Under the pieces are notes generated by a model, which saw only the letters and a program-made list of their open reading frames with translations, did no database searches and had not been told where the DNA came from. Positions 7,276 through 14,713 of a stretch of DNA of 43,330 nucleotides are shown here, in pieces. Source of the DNA: Candidatus Heteroruminococcus faecigallinarum (lineage in GTDB: Bacteria; Bacillota; Clostridia; Oscillospirales; Ruminococcaceae); NCBI GenBank assembly GCA_904387055.1, contig CAJFKV010000012.1, positions 1 to 43,330 on the forward strand, given 5' to 3'. The position numbers and the translations under genes were made by a program. Each line of letters begins with the position of its first letter. Position 1 is the first letter of the stretch.

Positions 7276-7953
7276 CTATTTTCCGGCAGGGAAGTACCGG
7301 CGCAGGACACTGGCAACGGCGCTGATCGGCATGGTTTGCAGGAGAATTCTTCCGGGGCCGGTGACCACCGTGTTGAAGAGACCTTCGCCGCCCAGGAGGG
7401 CATTTTTCACCCCGGGCACGCTCTGGATATCCACCGAGCAGCTGGCGTCCATGGCGGCCAGATAACCGGTGTCGATCACCATCGACTGGCCGGGGGCCAG
7501 CTCGTATTCCATGGCATGGCCGTCGATCTCGACAAAAGCGAGCCCTTGGCCGGAAAGCTTCTGCATGATAAAACCTTCGCCGCCAAAGATGCCTGCCCCC
7601 AATTTTTTCTGGAAGAAGACCGACAGCTCCACCGAGCTTTCGGAGGCAAGGAACGCGGACTTTTGAACAATAACCTCCTTGCCGGGGGCGATCTCCATCG
7701 GCCGGATGGAGCCGGGGAAGCTGGAGGCGAAAGCGATCATTCCCTCGCCGCCGGTGGCGGTGTACCGGTTTTGGAAGAGATTTTCTCCGGAGAACATCCG
7801 CCCAATGGCCTTCCCAAAGCCGCCGCTGGTGGTTTCCATCTTCATGTTGGGGGTCATCCAAGCCATGGCGCCGCTCTCGGTGAGCATGGTTTCGCCGGGA
7901 TTGAGATAACAGGTGACCACGGGCAGCGGGGTTCCGTCAATCTGATAACGCAT
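7276..7953 (-). CDS. AIM24 / TIGR00266 family protein
   Basis: A 225-residue protein of the AIM24 family, a beta-prism-like fold of unknown biochemical role found widely in Firmicutes. Visible family blocks are LNPGETMLTESGAMAWM, a GGFGKAIGRMFSGENLFQN-type stretch, GGEGMIAFASSFPGSI, and the repeats QKLSGQGLAFVEIDG and LAPGQSMVIDTGYLAAMD. The ATG at 7953 is 8 nt after GAGGAGG; the GTG at 7962 would be inside the ribosome binding site. It is a single-gene unit with its own promoter and terminator. Confidence 0.9.
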   Translation of the reverse strand: MRYQIDGTPLPVVTCYLNPGETMLTESGAMAWMTPNMKMETTSGGFGKAIGRMFSGENLFQNRYTATGGEGMIAFASSFPGSIRPMEIAPGKEVIVQKSAFLASESSVELSVFFQKKLGAGIFGGEGFIMQKLSGQGLAFVEIDGHAMEYELAPGQSMVIDTGYLAAMDASCSVDIQSVPGVKNALLGGEGLFNTVVTGPGRILLQTMPISAVASVLRRYFPAGK

Positions 7954-7980
7954 AAACGACACCTCCTCATTGGTGATTTT

Positions 7981-8008
7981 AGTATAGCAGATCCCGGCAA
8001 AAAAGCAA
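7981..8008 (-). promoter_or_regulatory. Promoter of the AIM24-family gene
   Basis: On the minus strand, TTGCTT (plus 8003-8008), 16 nt, TATACT (plus 7981-7986). Confidence 0.7.
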
Positions 8009-8151
8009 TGAAAACCGACCAGCTTACAAAAATATTACCCCCTCGGCGAGAAAATCGCCGGTGGCAAAGGGGTTTCCCAAGAAGACGGGCCTCTGTCTGC
8101 CCCACGGGAAAACGCCTCTGCCGCCGATGGAATAAAGAAAGAAGGAACAAC

Positions 8152-9315
8152 ATGAGACGGACAGAAAAGCATGGACAAGGCAGAACCCGGAGAGGATACG
8201 GGATCCTGTGGCTGACGGCAGCGTTGGTGGCGGCGCTCCTGCTGGGGTGCAGCGGGGAAACGCGGGAGCCCCCCGGCCAGGAACCTGCCCAGTCGGTGGT
8301 GGAGGAATCCTCCTCCCGGCAGGCGGAAGAGGACAGGGAGGAAGAGGAGAAGGAGTCGAGCCCCGCCTCCTCTTCCCAGGAGGCGCCCGAGGCGCCTGAG
8401 TCCCCCGAGCCGGAAAGCTCGTCCGAGGCTTCTTCCTCCCCAAAAGAAGCCTCGTCCTCGTCCCAGGAGGCCTCGTCTCAATCCCAGTCCCAATCCCAGG
8501 AGGAAGGGGAGGACCCGTACCTGCTGGAGATTCTGTGGCACGCCCTCCAGGATCAGGGTATTTCCGTAGCCTCCCCCCAGGACATCACCTCCGAGGAACT
8601 GGGCCGGCTGGAGCAGGTAAGTCTGGATTACAGCTGGGTCTCTCCCCCGGAGGGGTATCGGATGGACGGGTCCCTCCTCCGCTCTTGTCCCAACCTGATC
8701 CAGGTCTACTGCGCCATTCCCCTCAAGGATTACTCGGTCTTTGAGGAGATGGACAAGCTGGAGTGGCTGGAGTTTAACGGCCAGGCCACCATGAATGGAT
8801 TCGACTTCTCCACCCTGCAGGTGGGAAGGACCGAGACCCTGTCGGTCCGTGAGTTCGGCCGAGACATGGCGGTGGATTTGAGCGGGGTGAACGCCCGCTG
8901 GCTGGAGCTGCAGTCCTGGTCCTCCGGTGTCACCGCTTTTTCCGGCTGCCAGGACCTGGAGGGATTGACCCTCCTTTCCACCACCACCGACACCACCCTC
9001 CTTACCCGGGAGGCCTTCCCCGGCCTGCTCGCGATGGACCTGGAGTTTGGCGGGGACCGGGCGCGGGTACGGGATCTGTCCAGGCTGGCAACCTTCCCGG
9101 AGGAGGTGGAGATCTCCGTTCGCCTGAACTACCATGCCTGTAACAACGAGACCATGGCCTCGCTGGAGGGGGTATCGGTGGATACCCTGGTGTTGGATCC
9201 CTACGAGGGCGGGGAATATCCCCTGGAGGACCTGGATCTATCCCTGGCGGACCGGATCCCCGCCAAGAAGATGCGCATCCGCCAGAATCCTTCTGATCCT
9301 CGCATTGTGGACTAA
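8152..9315 (+). CDS. Surface lipoprotein with acidic Ser/Glu linker and leucine-rich C-terminal part
   Basis: 387 residues. A basic N-terminus and hydrophobic segment lead to a lipobox, ALLLGCS, so the mature protein should begin at Cys (about residue 29) and be membrane-anchored outside the cell. Residues about 32-122 are a low-complexity linker of Ser, Glu, Pro and Gln. The rest has spaced leucines in short repeat-like strands (LEWLEFNG, LEGLTLLS, VDTLVLDPYEG), resembling a degenerate leucine-rich-repeat domain. The long open frame continues upstream to 7204, but ATG 8152 follows AAAGAAGGAAC and starts a proper signal peptide, so the upstream part is not coding. Likely a binding or wall-spanning protein; ligand unknown. 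Confidence 0.8.
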   Translation: MRRTEKHGQGRTRRGYGILWLTAALVAALLLGCSGETREPPGQEPAQSVVEESSSRQAEEDREEEEKESSPASSSQEAPEAPESPEPESSSEASSSPKEASSSSQEASSQSQSQSQEEGEDPYLLEILWHALQDQGISVASPQDITSEELGRLEQVSLDYSWVSPPEGYRMDGSLLRSCPNLIQVYCAIPLKDYSVFEEMDKLEWLEFNGQATMNGFDFSTLQVGRTETLSVREFGRDMAVDLSGVNARWLELQSWSSGVTAFSGCQDLEGLTLLSTTTDTTLLTREAFPGLLAMDLEFGGDRARVRDLSRLATFPEEVEISVRLNYHACNNETMASLEGVSVDTLVLDPYEGGEYPLEDLDLSLADRIPAKKMRIRQNPSDPRIVD

Positions 9316-9419
9316 CGTTTTTGGCGAGAACGGGAGAATTGAGAAAATTTTCACAAGAAGTGGCGGGAAATATTTTTCCCTATCCAGTAGAATTGCATCT
9401 ATTCTTTCGGCCGATTCTC

Positions 9420-9428
9420 TGGTATAAT
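9420..9428 (+). promoter_or_regulatory. Extended -10 promoter of the sodium-pump genes
   Basis: TGG-TATAAT at 9420-9428. No good -35 lies at 16-18 nt; a TTGCAT at 9393 is too far away. The TGN extension probably compensates. Confidence 0.6.
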
Positions 9429-9472
9429 AGCTGTTGAATTCGAAACAAACAGAAAAGGAAGGGAAACAAAGC

Positions 9473-10639
9473 ATGACACAGTTTGTCGACGCAATCTTTG
9501 GCGCGTTGCTGTCCATGGACCCCATCTCGATTGTGAAGATGCTGGTGATGTGGGCGGTTGGCGGCGTCCTGATCTACCTGGCCATTAAGAAGGACATGGA
9601 GCCAAGCCTCCTGCTGCCCATGGGGTTTGGCGCTATTCTGGTGAATCTGCCGCTGTCGGGAGCGATCGACCAGATGCGGGAAACCGGCCTGGAGGTAGGC
9701 GCCCTGGACGAGCTGTTCCGGGCGGGCATCTCCAATGAGCTTTTCCCCCTGCTTCTCTTTATCGGCATTGGGGCGATGATTGACTTCGGCCCGCTGCTCA
9801 CCAATCCCAAGCTGCTGCTCTTTGGGGCGGCGGCCCAGTTTGGCATCTTTGTCACCATGACCCTGGCCTGCTGTGTGAACGCTGCGGTCCCGGGGATGTT
9901 CACTCTCCAGGACGCCGCCAGCATCGGCATCATCGGCGCTGCCGACGGCCCCACCGCCATCTTTGTGGGCAACTATTTCGGCACCAAATATATGGGCGCC
10001 ATCATTGTGGCGGCCTACAGCTATATGGCCCTGGTGCCCATCATTCAGCCGCCGGTCATCCGGGCCATCACCACCAAGAAAGAGCGGATGATCCGCATGC
10101 CCTATGAGTCCAAGAACATCAGCCGCACGGTGCGGATCCTCTTCCCCATCGTGGTAACGGTCATCGCCGGCGTGGTCGCTCCCCGGAGCGTCTCCCTGGT
10201 GGGCTTCCTGATGTTCGGCAACCTGCTGCGGGAATGCGGGGTGCTCAACAGCCTTTCCGAGACGGCGCAGAATGTGCTGGCAAACCTGATCACCATCTTC
10301 CTGGGCATCACCATCGCCACCAAGATGCAGGCCGACCAGTTCCTCACCTGGGGCACCTTGCTGGTCATCGGCCTGGGGCTCTTCGCCTTTGTCTTTGATA
10401 CGGTGGGCGGCGTTATGTTTGCCAAGCTGATCAATCTCTTCAGCAAAAAGAAGATCAATCCCATGATCGGTGCCTGCGGCATCTCCGCCTTCCCCATGTC
10501 CAGCCGGGTGATCCACAAGATGGGCCTGAAAGAGGATCCCCAGAACTTCCTGCTGATGCATGCGGCGGGAGTCAACGTGGGCGGGCAGATCGCCAGTGTA
10601 ATCGCCGGCGGCCTGATCCTCAACCTTGTGGCCAGATAA
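9473..10639 (+). CDS. Sodium-pumping decarboxylase beta subunit (OadB/GcdB/MmdB family)
   Basis: A 388-residue polytopic membrane protein. The family decarboxylates carboxybiotin and couples this to Na+ export, in complexes with oxaloacetate, methylmalonyl-CoA or glutaconyl-CoA carboxyltransferases. Family blocks seen: the N-terminal LPMGFGAILVNLPLS, LFIGIGAMIDFGPLL, the Asp/Gly-rich ASIGIIGAADGPTAIF (with the essential Asp), YSYMALVPIIQPPV, and the C-terminal NFLLMHAAGVNVGGQIASVIAGG. The ATG follows AAGGAAGGG. A tiny gamma-like gene follows 13 nt later. No carboxyltransferase alpha subunit or biotin carrier lies nearby, so the substrate cannot be assigned. Confidence 0.95.
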   Translation: MTQFVDAIFGALLSMDPISIVKMLVMWAVGGVLIYLAIKKDMEPSLLLPMGFGAILVNLPLSGAIDQMRETGLEVGALDELFRAGISNELFPLLLFIGIGAMIDFGPLLTNPKLLLFGAAAQFGIFVTMTLACCVNAAVPGMFTLQDAASIGIIGAADGPTAIFVGNYFGTKYMGAIIVAAYSYMALVPIIQPPVIRAITTKKERMIRMPYESKNISRTVRILFPIVVTVIAGVVAPRSVSLVGFLMFGNLLRECGVLNSLSETAQNVLANLITIFLGITIATKMQADQFLTWGTLLVIGLGLFAFVFDTVGGVMFAKLINLFSKKKINPMIGACGISAFPMSSRVIHKMGLKEDPQNFLLMHAAGVNVGGQIASVIAGGLILNLVAR

Positions 10640-10652
10640 GGAGGGGTATGGT

Positions 10653-10766
10653 ATGGAACAAATTTTTCAGTCTCTTTCCGTCATGCTGATGGGTATGTGT
10701 GGGGTCTTCATCGTGATGGCCGCCATCAGCCTGGCCATCTCGGCCCTCAACCGGTTCTTTAAGTAA
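10653..10766 (+). CDS. Minimal OadG-like gamma subunit (37 residues)
   Basis: Encodes a 37-residue, one-helix peptide starting MEQIFQS and ending SALNRFFK, with a continuous hydrophobic stretch (about 9-32). The ATG lies 8 nt after AAGGAGGGG, and the terminator at 10794 follows the stop. Position right behind the beta subunit, a single membrane helix and a short polar C-terminus fit the sodium-pump decarboxylase gamma/OadG role, which anchors and stabilises the complex. It is shorter than typical OadG (about 80-100 residues), lacking the long Pro/Ala-rich cytosolic tail. Assignment rests mainly on context. Confidence 0.7.
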   Translation: MEQIFQSLSVMLMGMCGVFIVMAAISLAISALNRFFK

Positions 10767-10793
10767 ACGGGCCGGGAGGAATTCCACAGTACG

Positions 10794-10824
10794 CCGCCGC
10801 CCTTTTGGGGGCGGCGGTTTTATT
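10794..10824 (+). terminator. Terminator after the sodium-pump genes
   Basis: CCGCCGCCC (10794-10802) pairs with GGGCGGCGG (10809-10817), followed by TTTTATT. Confidence 0.9.
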
Positions 10825-10858
10825 ATCGTCCTCTTAAAAGCAAAAAGGAGGAAAGCCT

Positions 10859-11401
10859 ATGTTTGCCGATTGCCGCAGCCGGAAGGTACTCTTTGTGGCC
10901 CACTGCCTGCTGAACCAGAATGCCATCTCCGACGGAACTGCCCTCTATCCCGCCGCCCACCAGCTGCTGGTGGAGGCCATCCTGAAAGCCAAGGTGGGGA
11001 TCGTTCAGATGCCCTGTCCCGAGCTGTGCTGCCTGGGCCTGGACCGGGGGGATCCCCTGGGGGCCAGCCGGCCGGTGGTGGTGGAGAACACCCGCATCCG
11101 CCGCGAGCTGGAAAAGCCGGACCCCGGCAGGCGGATGGGGGCCTTGGTGGAGCAGACGGTGGACCAGATAAAGGAATATGCCCGCCACGGGTTTGAGATT
11201 CTGGGGGTGGTGGGGGTGAACCGCTCTCCCAGCTGCGGGGTGGACACCACCTCCCGGGAGGATCGGGAGGTACCGGGGCACGGGGTGTTCCTGGAGGCGC
11301 TGGAGCTGGCCATGGAGAAGGCGGGGCTGGTTATCCCTGTTGTGGGGGTCCGGGGAGTGCCGGAGGACCTGCCCCGGGTGCTGGCTCTTTTGGAGAAATA
11401 G
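10859..11401 (+). CDS. TudS-like putative desulfidase (DUF523-related, Fe-S)
   Basis: A 180-residue protein of the DUF523/TudS-related family (the group called CD3072-type putative desulfidases). Known TudS enzymes use a [4Fe-4S] cluster held by three cysteines to remove sulfur from thiouracil. Candidate ligands are visible in the three family positions: the N-terminal VAHCLLNQN, the MPCPELCC block and the NRSPSCGVD block. The C-terminal part alternates strand and helix, ending VPEDLPRVLALLEK. The ATG follows AAAAGGAGGAAAG. It is a single-gene unit between two terminators. The substrate is unknown; a role in sulfur recycling from modified bases is the best guess. Confidence 0.8.
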   Translation: MFADCRSRKVLFVAHCLLNQNAISDGTALYPAAHQLLVEAILKAKVGIVQMPCPELCCLGLDRGDPLGASRPVVVENTRIRRELEKPDPGRRMGALVEQTVDQIKEYARHGFEILGVVGVNRSPSCGVDTTSREDREVPGHGVFLEALELAMEKAGLVIPVVGVRGVPEDLPRVLALLEK

Positions 11402-11403
11402 GC

Positions 11404-11437
11404 AAGGCCCTCTTCCCGGCAATGGGGAGAGGGCCTT
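11404..11437. terminator. Terminator between convergent genes
   Basis: AAGGCCCTCT (11404-11413) pairs with AGAGGGCCTT (11428-11437), with an additional CCC/GGG pairing inside. It ends the TudS-like gene and probably also the minus-strand EIIC gene. Confidence 0.75.
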
Positions 11438-11457
11438 TGTGAGAAGAGGAAACCTGT

Positions 11458-12480
11458 TTAAATCTTCTGGAGGGCCATGTCGCCTGCCCGCACCCAGCCC
11501 AGCTTCCGGAGAACCCAGTCGAAGAGAAGGGTGAGAATGGCCGGGGCGAGAACATGCATCACTACAATCTCCGCCAGGACGGTGGGGCTTGCCCCCATGG
11601 AAGCGATGGCTCCGAACTGCCCCACCAGCCCGCTGGTGCCCATGCCGGCGCCGGTGGGGGTATTGGTCATCTGGAGAAGGCAGGTGGAGACCGGCCCCAG
11701 CACCGCCGACGCCAGGGTGGGGGCGATCCAGATCTGGGGGCGGCGCATGATGTTTCCGAACTGGAGCATGGAGGTGCCGATCCCCTGGGAGATCAGTCCC
11801 CCCAGGCCGTTGTCCCGGTAGCTGGCCACCGCGAAGCCCACCATCTGGGCACAGCAGCCCACCACCGCCGCCCCGGCGGCCAGCCCGTCCAGCTGGAGCA
11901 TGATGCAGAGGGCGGCAGAACTGATGGGGGCGGTGAGGGCCATCCCCACGATGACCGATACCAGGATCCCCATGGGAAGGGGGCTCATCACCGTGGCGGA
12001 CATCACCGCCTGCCCCAGTCCCTCCATGAAGCCCTGGATGGCCGGGCCGGTGAGGCCGGCCACTACGCACCCCGCCACAATGGTTACCATGGGGGTCACC
12101 ACAATATCCACCTTGGTTTTGCCCGCCACCAGGCGGCCGGCTTCGGCGCCGAAGACAGCGCCGATGTAGGCGCCTACCGGTCCGCCGGCCTGGTACCCGA
12201 AGGCCCCGGCGGCAATGGCGGAGAAGACCACCAGGGAGCGAGCGCCCAGCCCGGTGGCCACCGCCGCCCCAATGGCGCCGCCCACCACCGGAGAAGAGGC
12301 GTCGATCACCGAGGCGAAGGGGGCGAGAAAAGCCAGGAAGGGGATCATGCTCAGCTGGGAAATGATGAGCCCGATGATGAGGGAGGAAAACAGGCCGAGA
12401 GCCATATAGCTCATGGCGTCGATGAGATACCGGTCAAACCACCGTCTCCAGGCGGGACGGCGGGGATGATTTTGTTCCAT
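11458..12480 (-). CDS. PTS EIIC-family permease (PTS_EIIC_2 type), stand-alone
   Basis: A 340-residue multi-spanning membrane protein of the PTS_EIIC_2 family. Recognisable blocks include MSYMALGLFSSLIIGLI, SSPVVGGAIGAAVATGLGA, the highly conserved GYQAGGPVGAYIGAVFGAEA, GKTKVDIVVTPMVTI, SPLPMGILVSVIVGMALTAP, CCAQMVGFAVASYRDNGLGG and GTSGLVGQFGAI. Proteins of this family are annotated as sugar PTS IIC components but usually occur alone, without EIIA or EIIB, as here. The ATG at 12480 follows AAGGAC. A promoter lies at 12530-12558 and a palindromic operator at 12511-12523. The transported substrate is unknown. Confidence 0.88.
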   Translation of the reverse strand: MEQNHPRRPAWRRWFDRYLIDAMSYMALGLFSSLIIGLIISQLSMIPFLAFLAPFASVIDASSPVVGGAIGAAVATGLGARSLVVFSAIAAGAFGYQAGGPVGAYIGAVFGAEAGRLVAGKTKVDIVVTPMVTIVAGCVVAGLTGPAIQGFMEGLGQAVMSATVMSPLPMGILVSVIVGMALTAPISSAALCIMLQLDGLAAGAAVVGCCAQMVGFAVASYRDNGLGGLISQGIGTSMLQFGNIMRRPQIWIAPTLASAVLGPVSTCLLQMTNTPTGAGMGTSGLVGQFGAIASMGASPTVLAEIVVMHVLAPAILTLLFDWVLRKLGWVRAGDMALQKI

Positions 12481-12510
12481 GGGGTGAGTCCTTCTTTCCA
12501 CTATGTATTC

Positions 12511-12523
12511 CGGACAATGTCCG
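12511..12523. promoter_or_regulatory. Palindromic operator candidate before the stand-alone EIIC gene
   Basis: CGGACA-A-TGTCCG is a perfect 6+1+6 palindrome located just downstream of the minus-strand -10 box, a typical repressor position. Confidence 0.45.
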
Positions 12524-12529
12524 CCCTCG

Positions 12530-12558
12530 ATTCTACCACAGGACCGGACAGATGACAA
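12530..12558 (-). promoter_or_regulatory. Promoter of the stand-alone EIIC gene
   Basis: On the minus strand, TTGTCA (plus 12553-12558), 17 nt, TAGAAT (plus 12530-12535), with TGG immediately before the -10. Confidence 0.75.
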
Positions 12559-12602
12559 GACACCTGTAAACAAAACCGCCCGGCGTCCCTGTAAAATATT
12601 CG

Positions 12603-12631
12603 TTGAACAACCACCGCGAATATGGTAAAAT
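12603..12631 (+). promoter_or_regulatory. Promoter of the cyclophilin gene
   Basis: TTGAAC (12603-12608), 17 nt, TAAAAT (12626-12631), with an extended TGG before the -10. Confidence 0.7.
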
Positions 12632-12705
12632 TGATAGGACCCCACGGCGGGGCAACGAGATTTCCGCCGGCATGACCGGTGTATCCAGTAAAGGAGGACA
12701 TCCAG

Positions 12706-13182
12706 TTGGTTACGATCACCATGGAAAACGGCAAGACGATTACTTTGGAATTGTATCCGGACATCGCCCCCATCACGGTGGCCAATTTCACCAAGCTGGT
12801 GAAGGAAGGCTTTTACGACGGGCTGATCTTTCACCGGGTTATCCCCGGCTTCATGATCCAGGGAGGCTGCCCCGAGGGGACCGGCATGGGCGGGCCGGGG
12901 TATTCCATCAAGGGGGAGTTTGCGGCGAACGGCGTGCCCAATCCCCTCAAGCACACCCGCGGGGTGGTGTCGATGGCCCGGGCCATGAACCCGGATTCGG
13001 CAGGCAGCCAGTTCTTCATCATGCACCAGGACGCCCCCCATCTGGACGGCCAGTACGCTGCCTTTGGGAAGGTGGTGTCCGGCATGGAGGTGGTGGACGA
13101 GATCGCCGCCACCCCCTGCAACCGGGCGGACCGTCCCCTTCAGGAGCAGAAGATGGCAAAGGTAACCATCACCGAGGAGTGA
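12706..13182 (+). CDS. ppiB: Cyclophilin-type peptidyl-prolyl cis-trans isomerase
   Basis: A 158-residue single-domain cyclophilin without signal peptide, so a cytosolic proline isomerase/folding helper. It has the family motifs [21 protein letters not shown] (catalytic Arg in FHRVI), the [17 protein letters not shown] block and the [20 protein letters not shown] block. The TTG at 12706 lies 8 nt after AAAGGAGG and gives the natural N-terminus VTITMENGK; the longer in-frame GTG at 12679 includes the ribosome binding site and is rejected. It is a single-gene unit with its own promoter and terminator. Confidence 0.95.
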   Translation: MVTITMENGKTITLELYPDIAPITVANFTKLVKEGFYDGLIFHRVIPGFMIQGGCPEGTGMGGPGYSIKGEFAANGVPNPLKHTRGVVSMARAMNPDSAGSQFFIMHQDAPHLDGQYAAFGKVVSGMEVVDEIAATPCNRADRPLQEQKMAKVTITEE

Positions 13183-13200
13183 GTGTTCGGCACAGCCGCC

Positions 13201-13228
13201 AGGAGCCGGGGAGACCCGGCTCCTTTTT
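13201..13228 (+). terminator. Terminator after the cyclophilin gene
   Basis: A perfect 10-bp stem, AGGAGCCGGG (13201-13210) with CCCGGCTCCT (13215-13224), GAGA loop, T-run 13224-13228. Confidence 0.92.
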
Positions 13229-13250
13229 GCGCGGGGGCGGCCGGCGGCAG

Positions 13251-13280
13251 TTGAAAAGGAGGGGAACGCTCGGGTATAAT
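13251..13280 (+). promoter_or_regulatory. Promoter of the deaminase-helicase operon
   Basis: TTGAAA (13251-13256), 18 nt, TATAAT (13275-13280). The leader to the ATG at 13403 is about 115 nt. Confidence 0.75.
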
Positions 13281-13402
13281 GGGGGTAATCCCGGCGGGCG
13301 TTTCCCATGGCAGTTCCGGCGGCTGCCCCGCTGCCACTGCCCAAGCCGGCGGTCCCAGGGGATCCGATGCCGGCAGATTCCATCGGAACAGGAGGAGTTT
13401 GT

Positions 13403-14713
13403 ATGCTGTTTTCCAATATTGCCCTGCTCACCCCGGGGCAGCCTTCCAGGGAGGGGATGTTTGTCGCCACCAAGGGGGGGAAGATCGCCTTTGTGGGCGA
13501 GCGCCGCCCGGAGGGGAACTTCGGGGAGGAATACGACGGCCGGGGCAAGCTGCTGATCCCCGGTCTGGTCAACGGCCATTGCCATGTGCCCATGACCCTG
13601 GTGCGGGGGTACGGCACCGGGCTGCCTCTCCAGGAGTGGCTCAACACCTATATGTTTCCCTACGAGGACCAGATCCATCCCCAGGACGCCTACTGGGGGG
13701 CAATGCTGGGCATCGCCGAGATGCTGCGGGGAGGGGTTACCTCCTTCAGCGAGCAGTACATGTTTGCCGATTCCATCTGCCAGGCGGTGGTGGAGAGCGG
13801 CATCAAGTGCAACTTTTCCCGGTCGCTGGTCTGTTTTGACGACGACACCTATCTGGAGTCGGACCGGCGGCAGGAGGCGATCCGCAACTGCGAAACCTAC
13901 CAGAACGCCGCCGACGACCGCCTGAAGGTGGAGTTTGCCGCCCACGGGGAGTATACCACCACCGAGAAGTGCATCCGGGATATTGTGGAGCTGGCCCACC
14001 GGTACCACACCGGCGTCCAGATCCATCTTTCCGAGACGAAGAAGGAACACGAGGAGTGCAAGGGACGCCACCAGGGCCGCACCCCCACCCAGTACCTGCG
14101 GGACTGCGGCTTCTTCGATCTGCCGGCCTTGGCCGCCCACGGGGTTTGGCTGGAGGAAGGGGACCTGGAGATCCTGGCGGAGAAGGGGGTGGGCATCGCC
14201 TATAACCCCACCAGCAACATGAAGCTGGGCAGCGGGTTTGCCCCGGTGCGCCGGATGCTGGACAAGGGCATCTGTGTGGGACTGGGCACCGACGGGGCCG
14301 GCAGCAACAACAACCTGAATATGCTGGAGGAGGCCCACCTGGGGCTCCTGATCCAGAGCGGCCACACCGGCAACTGCCAGGAGCTGATGGCGGAGGAGAT
14401 GCTGGCCATGGCCACCGTCCACGGCGCCCGCAACCAGCGCCGGGAGGACTGCGGCAGGGTGGAGGAGGGCTTCCGGGCCGACCTGGCGGTGCTGGACCTG
14501 GACCGCCCTCATCTGACGCCCCTTCATGACCTGACCAACCAGCTCTTTTATGCCGCCCAGGCCTCCGACGTGGTCCTCACCATGGTGGACGGGCGGGTTC
14601 TGTACCGGGACGGCCGGCTGACCACCATCGACCTGGAGCGGGTCCTGTATGAGGCCCGCCGGGCCAACTGGGACGTGCTGGCCCGCCTGGCCGCGGCCCG
14701 GCAGCAGGGATGA
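13403..14713 (+). CDS. mtaD: Amidohydrolase, 5-methylthioadenosine/S-adenosylhomocysteine deaminase type
   Basis: A 436-residue zinc amidohydrolase of the MtaD/TrzN group. Members deaminate MTA, SAH or related adenosines to inosine derivatives. Metal and catalytic motifs are all present: the HxH in NGHCHVPMTLVRG (His59, His61), the EFAAHGEYTTT histidine, the QIHLSET block with the catalytic Glu, the AHGVWL histidine, and the metal-binding Asp in GTDGAGSNNNLNM. The C-terminal LAVLDLDRPHLTP and VVLTMVDGRVLYRDG close the composite beta domain. ATG 13403 follows GGAGGAG. The last codons overlap the start of the helicase gene (ATGA), implying translational coupling. The substrate could also be another aminopurine or triazine-like compound. 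Confidence 0.9.
   Translation: MLFSNIALLTPGQPSREGMFVATKGGKIAFVGERRPEGNFGEEYDGRGKLLIPGLVNGHCHVPMTLVRGYGTGLPLQEWLNTYMFPYEDQIHPQDAYWGAMLGIAEMLRGGVTSFSEQYMFADSICQAVVESGIKCNFSRSLVCFDDDTYLESDRRQEAIRNCETYQNAADDRLKVEFAAHGEYTTTEKCIRDIVELAHRYHTGVQIHLSETKKEHEECKGRHQGRTPTQYLRDCGFFDLPALAAHGVWLEEGDLEILAEKGVGIAYNPTSNMKLGSGFAPVRRMLDKGICVGLGTDGAGSNNNLNMLEEAHLGLLIQSGHTGNCQELMAEEMLAMATVHGARNQRREDCGRVEEGFRADLAVLDLDRPHLTPLHDLTNQLFYAAQASDVVLTMVDGRVLYRDGRLTTIDLERVLYEARRANWDVLARLAAARQQG

Noticed and set aside
7204..8151. N-terminal extension of the lipoprotein frame back to 7204
   Set aside because: It would run antisense through the AIM24 gene. The signal peptide and ribosome binding site place the start at 8152.
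7987..8151. Possible riboswitch in the hairpin-rich leader of the lipoprotein gene
   Set aside because: Several GC hairpins are present, but none of the conserved motifs of the c-di-GMP, fluoride, ZTP, guanidine or NiCo classes could be matched.
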